Shown here one piece after another: positions 9,934 to 17,010 of a stretch of DNA of 64,000 bases. Every line of letters begins with the position of its first letter. Position 1 is the stretch's first letter. A program made the position numbers and the translations under genes. The notes under the pieces were generated by a model. It made no database searches, was not told where the DNA came from, and saw only the letters and a program-made list of their open reading frames with translations. This DNA comes from an uncultured Alphaproteobacteria bacterium (GTDB taxonomy: Bacteria > Pseudomonadota > Alphaproteobacteria > Rhodospirillales > Rhodospirillaceae): the NCBI GenBank assembly GCA_900079695.1, contig LT599022.1:166222-230221 (forward strand), read 5' to 3'.

Positions 9934-11406
9934 ATGTCGGGTACCGATACCTCGCGGGCGCAGCCCGAAACCGTCACCAACGGTGCGGCTCCGGCGATCG
10001 TTCTGGTGCGGCCGCAACTCGCCGAGAACATCGGCATGGTGGCGCGCGCGATGCTCAACTGCGCGCTCGGCGAGATGCGCCTGGTGGCGCCCAACGAACC
10101 GGCGACCCACGAACGCGCGATCGCGTCGTCCTCGGGCGCGGATCTGGTGCTGCGCGCCGCCGTCGACTATCCCGATACCCGCGCCGCGATCGCCGACTGC
10201 CATTGGGTGCTCGCCACCACCGCGCGCCGCCGCGAACAGGTCAAGCCGGTGATGACGCCGCACCGCGCCGCCGCCGAGCTGCGCGCGCGCATCGCCGCGG
10301 GGCAGAAGGTGGCGGTGCTGTTCGGCCCCGAGCGCACCGGATTGGACAACGACGACGTATCGCTCGCCGACGCGGTGTGCGAGGTGCCCCTCAACCCCGC
10401 CTACTGTTCGCTCAATCTCGCGCAGGCGGTGTTGCTGCTGGCCTACGAGTGGTATCAGTCGGGCTGCGAGGCGCCGGCCTACGAACTGGTGATGAACGAA
10501 ACCGCGCCCGCGACCAAGGACGAGGTGCTGAACCTCTACGCCCACATCGAGCGCGAGCTGGATCTGTGCGGCTTCCTGCGCGTCGAGGACAAGCGGCCGA
10601 GCATGGTGCGCAACCTGCGCGCCCTGTTCAACCGCGCCGAACTCACCGAGCAGGACGTGCGCACCCTCCACGGCATGGTCGCCGAACTCGCCCACGGGTC
10701 GCTCCGGCGCGCCCGCAGGCTCGGCATCGACGTCGACCGGCTGCGCGCGGCGCCGCTGCCGCTCTATACCTCGAAGCCGATGTTCGACTCGCGCTTCTGC
10801 GATCAGCTCACCCAGCTTCTCGTCTGGCGGCGCGACGTGCGGCGCTTCTCCACCGAGCCGGTGTCGGAAACCGCGGTGGCGGAGCTGATCGAGCAGGCCT
10901 GTCTCGCGCCTTCGGTCGGCAACTGCCAGCCGTGGCGCTTCGTGATCGTCGCGGATCCCGGCCGCCGCGCCCGCGTGCGCGCGAGTTTCGAGGCGGCGAA
11001 CGCCGAGGCGCTCGCCGGCTACTCGGGCGAGAAGGCGCAGCTCTACGCGTCGCTCAAGCTTTCCGGGCTCGACCGCGCGCCGGTGCAGATCGCGGTGTTC
11101 GCCGATCCGGATCCGGCGGAGGGGGCGGGGCTCGGCCGCCGGACGATGCCGCAGGCGGTGCAGTATTCGGCGGTGGCGGCGGTGCAGACCCTATGGCTGG
11201 CGGCGCGCGCGCGCGGCCTCGGCCTCGGCATGGTGTCGATCCTCGATCCCGCCGAGGTGAGCGCCGTCTGCGAGGTGCCGACCGACTGGGATCTGATCGC
11301 CTATCTCTGCATCGGCTACCCCGAGGAAGAGCACGCCGACCCGGAGCTGGTGCGGGCCGGATGGCAGGAGCGTCTGCCGGTCGAAACCGTGGTGTTCCGG
11401 CGCTGA
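9934..11406 (+). CDS. Fusion protein: TrmJ-type tRNA 2'-O-methyltransferase + BluB-type 5,6-dimethylbenzimidazole synthase
   Basis: One uninterrupted frame of 490 residues encodes two unrelated enzymes. Residues about 20-265 are a SPOUT/TrmH methyltransferase of the TrmJ type, which methylates ribose 32 of tRNA: the signatures are NIGMVARAM, LFGPERTGL and NPAYCSLNLAQAV. Residues about 285-490 are BluB, the flavin-consuming nitroreductase-fold enzyme that makes the lower ligand of vitamin B12: WRRDVRRF, APSVGNCQPWRF, LGRRTMP and LWLAARARGLGLGMVSI. D301 and S435 match the catalytic Asp and Ser of Sinorhizobium BluB. No stop codon lies between the halves. An internal ATG at 10780 lacks a ribosome site. 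Each half has normal length. Confidence 0.88.
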   Translation: MSGTDTSRAQPETVTNGAAPAIVLVRPQLAENIGMVARAMLNCALGEMRLVAPNEPATHERAIASSSGADLVLRAAVDYPDTRAAIADCHWVLATTARRREQVKPVMTPHRAAAELRARIAAGQKVAVLFGPERTGLDNDDVSLADAVCEVPLNPAYCSLNLAQAVLLLAYEWYQSGCEAPAYELVMNETAPATKDEVLNLYAHIERELDLCGFLRVEDKRPSMVRNLRALFNRAELTEQDVRTLHGMVAELAHGSLRRARRLGIDVDRLRAAPLPLYTSKPMFDSRFCDQLTQLLVWRRDVRRFSTEPVSETAVAELIEQACLAPSVGNCQPWRFVIVADPGRRARVRASFEAANAEALAGYSGEKAQLYASLKLSGLDRAPVQIAVFADPDPAEGAGLGRRTMPQAVQYSAVAAVQTLWLAARARGLGLGMVSILDPAEVSAVCEVPTDWDLIAYLCIGYPEEEHADPELVRAGWQERLPVETVVFRR

Positions 11407-11411
11407 AAGCC

Positions 11412-11439
11412 TTGACATCCGCGCGGTCGCGGGTATGGT
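11412..11439 (+). promoter_or_regulatory. Strong candidate promoter for rpsD
   Basis: TTGACA (11412-11417) and TATGGT (11434-11439) are separated by 16 bases just after the TrmJ-BluB stop. The transcript would have an untranslated leader of about 105 bases before rpsD. Confidence 0.65.
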
Positions 11440-11553
11440 GTCGGCCTCATTTCCGGGAACGCGGACTGGGGACGCTTTCGCTTTGGCTCCAGCCCCGCCG
11501 CCGATCAGGTGGCCTACCGGGACAAAAACATCGACAGACCAAAAGGATCGTCC

Positions 11554-12168
11554 ATGTCGAAGCGTCATTCCTGCAAGCATAAGATCGACCGCCGTCTCGG
11601 CGTCAACCTGTGGGGCCGCGGCAAGAGCCCGGTCAACAAGCGCGAATACGGCCCGGGCCAGCATGGCCAGCGCCGCCGCAAGCCGACCGATTTCGGCACC
11701 CAGCTGATGGCGAAGCAGAAGCTCAAGGGCTACTACGCCAACATCTCCGAGCGCCAGTTCCGCCGCTATTACGCCGAGGCCTCGCGCCGCACCGGCGACA
11801 CCGGCGAGAACCTCATCGGCCTGCTGGAGAGCCGTCTGGACGCCGCGATCTATCGCCTCAAGTTCGTGCCGACGGTGTTCGCCGCGCGCCAGCTCGTGAA
11901 CCACGGCCACGTCAAGGTCAACGGCCGCCGCGTCAACATCTCGTCGTTCATGCTCCGGGCGGGCGACGTGATCGAGATCCGCGAGCAGTCGAAGCAGATG
12001 GCGCTGATCCTCGAGGCGATCGAGTCCGGCGAGCGCGACGTGCCGGATTACTTCGACGTCGACCACAAGGCGATGAAGGGCACCTTCATCCGCATGCCGA
12101 AGCTCGCCGACGTGCCGTATCCGGTGTCGATGGAGCCGAACCTGGTGGTCGAATTCTACAGCCGTTAA
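11554..12168 (+). CDS. rpsD: 30S ribosomal protein S4
   Basis: This 204-residue primary rRNA-binding protein of the small subunit organises the 16S rRNA 5' domain. It has the N-terminal region starting [20 protein letters not shown] and an S4 RNA-binding domain (about 94-155) containing [11 protein letters not shown] and [11 protein letters not shown]. The ATG at 11554 is preceded by AAAGGATCG. The gene stands alone, as is usual in alphaproteobacteria, with its own promoter upstream and a strong terminator downstream. Confidence 0.98.
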   Translation: MSKRHSCKHKIDRRLGVNLWGRGKSPVNKREYGPGQHGQRRRKPTDFGTQLMAKQKLKGYYANISERQFRRYYAEASRRTGDTGENLIGLLESRLDAAIYRLKFVPTVFAARQLVNHGHVKVNGRRVNISSFMLRAGDVIEIREQSKQMALILEAIESGERDVPDYFDVDHKAMKGTFIRMPKLADVPYPVSMEPNLVVEFYSR

Positions 12169-12191
12169 CCGGCGCTCCGACCCTTCCTGCA

Positions 12192-12224
12192 AAAACGCGC
12201 GGCCCGGTGCCGCGCGTTTTCGTT
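12192..12224 (+). terminator. Rho-independent terminator after rpsD
   Basis: A 12-base-pair perfect stem (12192-12203 with 12209-12220, loop CCGGT) ends in TTTTCGTTT. It sits 24 bases after rpsD. The A-run on the other side lets it also terminate the convergent minus-strand tail-collar gene. Confidence 0.85.
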
Positions 12225-12232
12225 TGCGCGAA

Positions 12233-12469
12233 TCAGTCGCGGCTGGGGAAGATGCCCTTCACGCAGATGATGTAGCGGCACTGGCCGATGCGGTCGAGTT
12301 TCGGCAGGGCGAAGGTGGTTTGCCGGTCGCCGCCGTAGGTATCGGCGAGGAGCGCGAACAGCGCCTGATACTCGCGGATCGGCAGCAAACGTCCGTCGCA
12401 TTCCAGGTAATTTCTCGGCGTGAAGTTGCCGGCGAACAGCTTCACGGTGCCGATGAGTTCGTCTTCCAT
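12233..12469 (-). CDS. Short tail-collar (microcystin-dependent-like) domain protein
   Basis: This 78-residue protein is essentially a single phage tail-collar domain: LFAGNFTPRNYLECDGRLLP, then the LFALLADTYGGD-TTFALP pattern. It ends with YIICVKGIFPSRD, a tail common among short bacterial collar proteins. It lacks the rest of a tail fibre. No other phage gene is nearby, so this looks like a domesticated stand-alone domain of unknown role. The ATG at 12469 has a good ribosome site (GGGAGGG). It diverges from the acetyltransferase/peptidase gene. Confidence 0.75.
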   Translation of the reverse strand: MEDELIGTVKLFAGNFTPRNYLECDGRLLPIREYQALFALLADTYGGDRQTTFALPKLDRIGQCRYIICVKGIFPSRD

Positions 12470-12524
12470 TGCGTTGCCCTCCCTGTGCCGATGGAATTTC
12501 GTTCAGACTAACGCGGGGCGCGCG

Positions 12525-12581
12525 AAACCGGAAAGGCGATGATGGCTTTCCGGTTTTATCCGCGGCGATGCGCGCATCGCC
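12525..12581. other. Two inverted repeats in the divergent intergenic region
   Basis: An 11-base-pair perfect hairpin (12525-12535 with 12546-12556, loop of 10) is followed at 12564-12581 by a perfect 18-base palindrome, GGCGATGCGCGCATCGCC. They lie between the starts of two divergent genes. The first looks like a terminator without a long T-run. The second could be an operator or stem-loop. Function unknown. Confidence 0.45.
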
Positions 12582-12663
12582 GATATGTGCAGGAGGGGCT
12601 TGCATTCCGTTGCGCGCGGGATGATGTTTCCCCGCAACGGCCAACCCATAAGGCACTGCAAAA

Positions 12664-13845
12664 ATGGCGGAAGGAACAGGCGGCGAGCATCCGGCCCTCG
12701 AAACCGACCGGGGCGACCCGCCGCCCAGTCTGAGGCGGGCTTTGCCCGCCGACCTCGACGCCCTGGTGGCGCTGGAAGACCGCGCGTTCGACGGCGACCG
12801 CCTGTCGCGACGCAGCTTCAAACGTTTTCTCGATCGTATCCGCAGCTCCGATCTCCTGGTTCTCGAACGGGGGGGCGTGGTGTCCGGTTACGCTCTGGTG
12901 ATCTACCGCGCCGGTACCGCGCTGGCGCGCCTCTATTCCATCGCCGTCGATCCCGCGTGCAAGGGCCGGGGCCTCGGCGCGCGGCTGCTGGCGGAGGCGG
13001 AACACGCCGCGTTCGCTCGCGATTGCGCGGTGATGCGGTTGGAATCCCGGCCCGACAACACCGCCGCGATCGCCCTCTACACCCGCCACGGCTACCGCCA
13101 GTTCGACGTGGTTCCCGACTATTACGAGGACCACGCGGCGGCGCTGCGCTTCCACAAGTGGCTGGCGACCGAACCGCCGCGCGCCGATCTGCGCGCCCGC
13201 CGCCGGGTGCCGCCCTATTATCCGCAGACCACCGAGTTCACCTGCGGCCCGGCGGCGATGATGATGGGGATGGCGGCGTTCGACCCCGGGCTCGCGCTCG
13301 ACCGCCGTCTGGAACTGCGGTTGTGGCGCGAGGCGACGACGATCTTCATGACCGCGGGCCTCGGCGGTTGCGACCCGGTGGGGATGGCGGCGGCGCTGGC
13401 GCGTCACGGCTTCGAGACCGAGGCGTTCATCAATTCTTCCGCGCCGTTGTTTCTCGATTCGGTGCGCGACCCCGAGAAGCGCGCGGTGATGACGGTGGCG
13501 CAGGAGGACTTTCGCGATCAGGCGCGGGCGCTCGGCGTCGCGGTCCACGACAAGGCGCTCGCGCGCGCCGAACTGCGCGATCTGCTCGACGGCGGGGCGG
13601 TGGTGCTGGTGCTGTTGAGCCAGTACCGCATGCTGCGCGCCCGGGCGCCGCATTGGGTCACCGCGTTCGCCCATGCCGATCAACGCATCTTCATCCACGA
13701 TCCCTGGCTCGAACCCGACGACCACGAAACTCCGATGGCCGCCGCGGCGTTGCCGATTCCCGAGGACGAGTTCGACCGCATGGCCTGCTACGGCAAGTCG
13801 CGCCTGCGCGCCGCGGTCGTGATCAAAGGAACCTTCCGCAAATGA
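12664..13845 (+). CDS. GNAT acetyltransferase fused to a C39-like peptidase (DUF3335)
   Basis: This is a 393-residue two-domain protein. Residues about 20-165 form a RimI-like N-acetyltransferase with the acetyl-CoA loop region GRGLGARLLAEAE and NTAAIALYTRHGY. Residues about 175-385 form a papain-fold C39-like domain with a complete set of catalytic candidates: Q188, C194 (TEFTCGPAA), H330 (HWV) and D346 (IHDPW). It overlaps the next gene, a RimK-type ligase, by ATGA. The pairing suggests that one enzyme makes a peptide bond and this one trims and acetylates the product. The substrate is unknown. The start at 12664 has only a weak ribosome site. Confidence 0.85.
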   Translation: MAEGTGGEHPALETDRGDPPPSLRRALPADLDALVALEDRAFDGDRLSRRSFKRFLDRIRSSDLLVLERGGVVSGYALVIYRAGTALARLYSIAVDPACKGRGLGARLLAEAEHAAFARDCAVMRLESRPDNTAAIALYTRHGYRQFDVVPDYYEDHAAALRFHKWLATEPPRADLRARRRVPPYYPQTTEFTCGPAAMMMGMAAFDPGLALDRRLELRLWREATTIFMTAGLGGCDPVGMAAALARHGFETEAFINSSAPLFLDSVRDPEKRAVMTVAQEDFRDQARALGVAVHDKALARAELRDLLDGGAVVLVLLSQYRMLRARAPHWVTAFAHADQRIFIHDPWLEPDDHETPMAAAALPIPEDEFDRMACYGKSRLRAAVVIKGTFRK

Positions 13846-15305
13846 CCGACTGGATCATCCTGGTCGATTCCCCCCGCGACGTCGGCCAGGCCGACACGCC
13901 GCACAAGGTGATGACGGTGCGCGACTATCTCGCCCGGCCGCAGCTCTTCAACAGCCTGCGCCCGACGGTCATCAACCTCTCGCGCAACACCGCCTACCAG
14001 AGCGCCGGGTATTACGCCTCGCTGCTGGCGGGGGCGCGCGGCCACCGCGTGATGCCGACGGTGCAGACCTTGCTGGAGCTGTCGCGGAAGGATCTCTACC
14101 GCGACGCGCTGCCGGATCTCGAGGACAAGCTCAACCGCTGCCTGAAGGGGCGGGACGACGCGCCCGAGGTCGATTTCAAGGTGTTCGTGGCGTTCGGCCG
14201 CACCCAGTTTCCGGGCCTCGACGCGTTCGCGCTGTTGCTGTTCGATTGGTTCCGCTGCCCGCTGATCGAGATCAGCGTCGAGGCCGGGCCGTGGCGGGCG
14301 ATCGAGAAGATCCGGCCGTTGGCGTTGCACCGCCTCGACGCCGCGCAGAAGACGTTCGCGATGGAGGCGATGGAGCGCCAGACCCGGCGCGGCTGGCAGG
14401 TGGCGAAGGGCAAGATCCCGGCGCGCTATTCGCTCGCGGTGCTGCACAACCCGCGCGAGGCGCTGCCGCCGTCGAAGAAGTCCTCGCTCGAACGCCTCGC
14501 CCAGGTGGCGCGGCGGCACGGCGTCGAGGTCGATCCGATCGAGAAGCACGATCTTGCGCGGTTGGCGGAATACGATGCGCTGTTCATCCGCGAGACCACC
14601 TCGATCGACAACCACACCTACCGCTTCGCCCGCCGCGCCGAGCAGGAAGGGATGCCGGTGATCGACGACACCGTGTCGATGATCCGCTGCACCAACAAGG
14701 TCTACCTCAAGGAACTGCTGGAATCCCGCAACATCGCGATCCCGCGCAGCCTGGTGCTCAACGGCCGCGCGGCGCTCGACGATGCCGAGAGCGAACTCGG
14801 CTTTCCGATGGTGATCAAGATTCCCGACGGTTCGTTTTCGCGCGGCGTCCACAAGGTCGACGACCGCGCCGCGCTCGACGCGCTGGCGGCGCGGCTGTTC
14901 GTCGATACCGACCTCCTGCTGGCGCAGGAGTTCATGCCTACCGACTACGACTGGCGGGTCGGCGTGCTCGGCGGCGAGCCGCTGTTCGCCTGCCAGTATC
15001 TGATGGCGCCCCACCACTGGCAGATCATCAAGCACACCACCGATGGCCGCGCCGTCGAGGGGCGCTTCAACACCGTCGCGGTCGAGGACGCGCCGCCGGA
15101 GGTGATCTCCACGGCGGTCAAGGCGGCGCGGCTGATCGGCGGCGGGCTCTACGGCGTCGACCTCAAGGAGAACGCGCGCGGCGTCCACGTCATCGAGATC
15201 AACGACAACCCCAACCTCGACAGCCACGCCGAGGGCGCGGTGCTGAAGGACGAGCTCTGGTCGCGCCTGATCAAGTGGTTCGTCGCACGCCTGGACGAAC
15301 GCTGA
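13842..15305 (+). CDS. RimK-family ATP-grasp ligase with RLAN N-terminal domain
   Basis: This 487-residue cytoplasmic protein has an N-terminal RLAN-type domain (about 1-190, starting MTDWIILVDSP) and a C-terminal ATP-grasp ligase. Visible ATP-grasp features are TNKVYLKELL, GFPMVIKIPDGSFSRG, LAQEFMPTDYDWRVGVLGG and the metal-binding EINDNPN around E452, N454 and N456. The family joins amino acids to a carboxylate through an acyl-phosphate, as RimK adds glutamate to protein S6. The real substrate of RLAN-RimK proteins is not established to my knowledge. The start overlaps the preceding stop (ATGA), so the two proteins are translationally coupled. The frame is open far upstream, but only by chance of high GC. 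Confidence 0.88.
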   Translation: MTDWIILVDSPRDVGQADTPHKVMTVRDYLARPQLFNSLRPTVINLSRNTAYQSAGYYASLLAGARGHRVMPTVQTLLELSRKDLYRDALPDLEDKLNRCLKGRDDAPEVDFKVFVAFGRTQFPGLDAFALLLFDWFRCPLIEISVEAGPWRAIEKIRPLALHRLDAAQKTFAMEAMERQTRRGWQVAKGKIPARYSLAVLHNPREALPPSKKSSLERLAQVARRHGVEVDPIEKHDLARLAEYDALFIRETTSIDNHTYRFARRAEQEGMPVIDDTVSMIRCTNKVYLKELLESRNIAIPRSLVLNGRAALDDAESELGFPMVIKIPDGSFSRGVHKVDDRAALDALAARLFVDTDLLLAQEFMPTDYDWRVGVLGGEPLFACQYLMAPHHWQIIKHTTDGRAVEGRFNTVAVEDAPPEVISTAVKAARLIGGGLYGVDLKENARGVHVIEINDNPNLDSHAEGAVLKDELWSRLIKWFVARLDER

Positions 15306-15312
15306 ACCGGCG

Positions 15313-15720
15313 TCAGCGCCCGGTCAGCCGGTCCCAGAACGAGCGGCGTTTCGGCTGGGAGTCGGTTTCGGTTTCCGCGGCGGCGACGCCCGGCGGCAGG
15401 TCGGCGGCCTCGATGCGCACGTCGAGCACGTGGCCGCCGCCGAGGTTGGCGTGGACGAGGTGCGCGGTGGTCTCGGTCGGCACGAAGCGGAACCGGCCGT
15501 CGGCGTCGGTGCGGGTTTCGAACAGGATCCGCCCTTGGTCGTCCCTCACCTCGACCGGCGCGTCCGCCGCCCATCCGGCGTTGAAATAGCCGATCCGTCC
15601 GACCACCGCGTCGCCCTCGATCGACAGGCGGTGGATGACCTTGTGGGCGAACGCCGCGCCCGGATGCAGCAGCGCCGCCAGCGCCAGGGCACAGGCGATC
15701 AGCCCGCGGAATTTTCGCAT
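15313..15720 (-). CDS. Small exported NikL-like/DUF4198-like protein
   Basis: This 135-residue protein begins with a clear signal peptide (MRKFRGLIACALALAALLHP, cleavage probably after AFA) followed directly by HKVIHRL. The body is a beta-sandwich of carboxypeptidase-regulatory type (PVEVRDDQGRILFETRTDADG) and contains GGGH. An N-terminal His after the signal peptide and a GGGH motif resemble NikL, an accessory component of nickel ECF transporters. This resemblance is by pattern only. It is the last gene of the minus-strand import operon and may hand metal across the periplasm. The ATG at 15720 has a GGAGG ribosome site. Confidence 0.65.
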   Translation of the reverse strand: MRKFRGLIACALALAALLHPGAAFAHKVIHRLSIEGDAVVGRIGYFNAGWAADAPVEVRDDQGRILFETRTDADGRFRFVPTETTAHLVHANLGGGHVLDVRIEAADLPPGVAAAETETDSQPKRRSFWDRLTGR

Positions 15721-15750
15721 CGTCGTTTCCTCCTTGTGGGAATGTACCGG

Positions 15751-15773
15751 GGCGGGAGAGGGGGTCTCCCGCC
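15751..15773 (-). other. Stem-loop between porin and NikL-like gene
   Basis: A perfect 9-base-pair stem (GGCGGGAGA with TCTCCCGCC, loop of 5) lies between the porin stop and the NikL-like start. There is no T-run, so it is more likely a processing or attenuation element setting the ratio of the two products than a full terminator. Confidence 0.5.
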
Positions 15774-15781
15774 GTTCCGTG

Positions 15782-16906
15782 TCAGAAGTCGAGGCGGAGG
15801 CCGATCGCGCCGCCGATCGCGCCTTCGTTGCCGTCGGCCTTCCTGCCGGTGTGGGACTCGGAATCGAGATAGGCCAGCGCCCCCCACAGGTCGACGCCCG
15901 CGCCGAGGGCGTAGCGCGCGCCCATGCGGTAGAAATCCACCTCGTCGTGCGCGTGGGCGCTGATCGGATAGCTGGCGAGATTGCCGCGGGTGGTGGAATT
16001 GACGTAGGCGAACGAGACCATGTACGGCCCCTCGGCATAGCCGATGCCCGCCTCCCAGGCGCGGCCATCCTTGCTCGCATAGAAGCTGTCGCTCGGCGCG
16101 ATCATGCGGTTGAAGCCGCCGCCGACCGAGAAACCCTGGTACGACAGCGCCGCGCTGGTCTGAAGGTTGTGGACGTCGCCCGGGGTTCCGGTGTCGCGAT
16201 TGCCGTTGATGTAGTCGTAGCCGACCGAGGCGTTGACGCCGATCCCGCCGACGGTGCCGCCGTAGGAGAGCGCGGCGGCCCACGCCTGATCCCACTTGGC
16301 GTCCTTGAGGATGGTTTCGGAGACGGCGTCGGCATCGTCGCCCGATCGGTTGTTCGACGGCGTGAACGACGCGCCGATCTGGAAGCCGTAGACCTTGGGC
16401 GTGAGGTAGAGGAACTTGTTGGCGTAGTTGGTCGGCTTCTCGTTGGGGTCGAGGGACGATACGCCGTCGCCGGTCGGGAGGATCTGGTAGAAGTCGGAAC
16501 CGCCCAGGCCGGAATCGAGGTGCGAGGCTTCGGGCGCGAAATTGTGGGTCAGCCACACCACGTCGCGATACTTGCCGAAGATCGCCTTGCCGTAGGCGCC
16601 GCTCACCCACGCGTACGAGCGCTGGATGAACTGGGCGTTGTAGTCGGAACCCGCGCTCGCCTGCACCCGCGCGCCCACTTCCACGCCGTTGTCGAGAACC
16701 GTCTTGCCGAGGAAGTAGATCTGGGAATCGCCCTGGATGTCGAAGCTGTTGACCGGGTCGGCGTAGTGGTCGCCCTGGCTGGCTCCGGCGGCCCAATACT
16801 CCATATAGCCGCCGAGCTTGAGCTGGATCGGATCGGACGCCTGCGCCGCCGCGGCGAAGCCCGCCGCGGTAAGGACGGCGCCCGAATAGGTCGCGAATCG
16901 TTTCAT
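15782..16906 (-). CDS. Gram-negative porin
   Basis: This 374-residue outer-membrane protein has a signal peptide (MKRFATYSGAVLTAAGFAAA, mature end near SDPIQLKLGG). The remainder shows alternating aromatic/hydrophobic beta-strand patterns and ends LRLDF, the C-terminal phenylalanine used by the Bam machinery. It belongs to the general bacterial porin (Porin_4-like) group of 16-stranded channels. Its place behind an ABC importer suggests it admits the importer's substrate through the outer membrane. The ATG at 16906 follows AGGTG. Confidence 0.85.
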   Translation of the reverse strand: MKRFATYSGAVLTAAGFAAAAQASDPIQLKLGGYMEYWAAGASQGDHYADPVNSFDIQGDSQIYFLGKTVLDNGVEVGARVQASAGSDYNAQFIQRSYAWVSGAYGKAIFGKYRDVVWLTHNFAPEASHLDSGLGGSDFYQILPTGDGVSSLDPNEKPTNYANKFLYLTPKVYGFQIGASFTPSNNRSGDDADAVSETILKDAKWDQAWAAALSYGGTVGGIGVNASVGYDYINGNRDTGTPGDVHNLQTSAALSYQGFSVGGGFNRMIAPSDSFYASKDGRAWEAGIGYAEGPYMVSFAYVNSTTRGNLASYPISAHAHDEVDFYRMGARYALGAGVDLWGALAYLDSESHTGRKADGNEGAIGGAIGLRLDF

Positions 16907-16957
16907 GGAACACCTGTGTCGATGGATGGAGACGGAAACCGGACGCGCGCCCCCGGT

Positions 16958-16985
16958 CCTCCGCCGGCACGTGGCGCGGCGGAGG
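16958..16985 (-). other. Intercistronic stem-loop before the porin gene
   Basis: A 9-base-pair GC stem (16958-16966 with 16977-16985) lies in the 104-base gap between the double-ATPase and the porin. Such structures often stabilise or partially terminate operon mRNA. No promoter is obvious here. Confidence 0.4.
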
Positions 16986-17010
16986 CGGGAGAGCCTCGGC
17001 GGATGGAGGC

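Noticed and set aside
10780-11406. Separate bluB gene starting at an internal ATG
   Set aside because: No ribosome site before 10780 and no stop to end TrmJ earlier.
12585-13841. Open frame extending the RimK-like protein upstream by about 420 codons, with AGGAGGGG before a TTG
   Set aside because: The extension is antilogous Arg/Gly-rich sequence out of frame with the real GNAT/C39 gene; the RLAN domain begins exactly at 13842 with an ATGA overlap.
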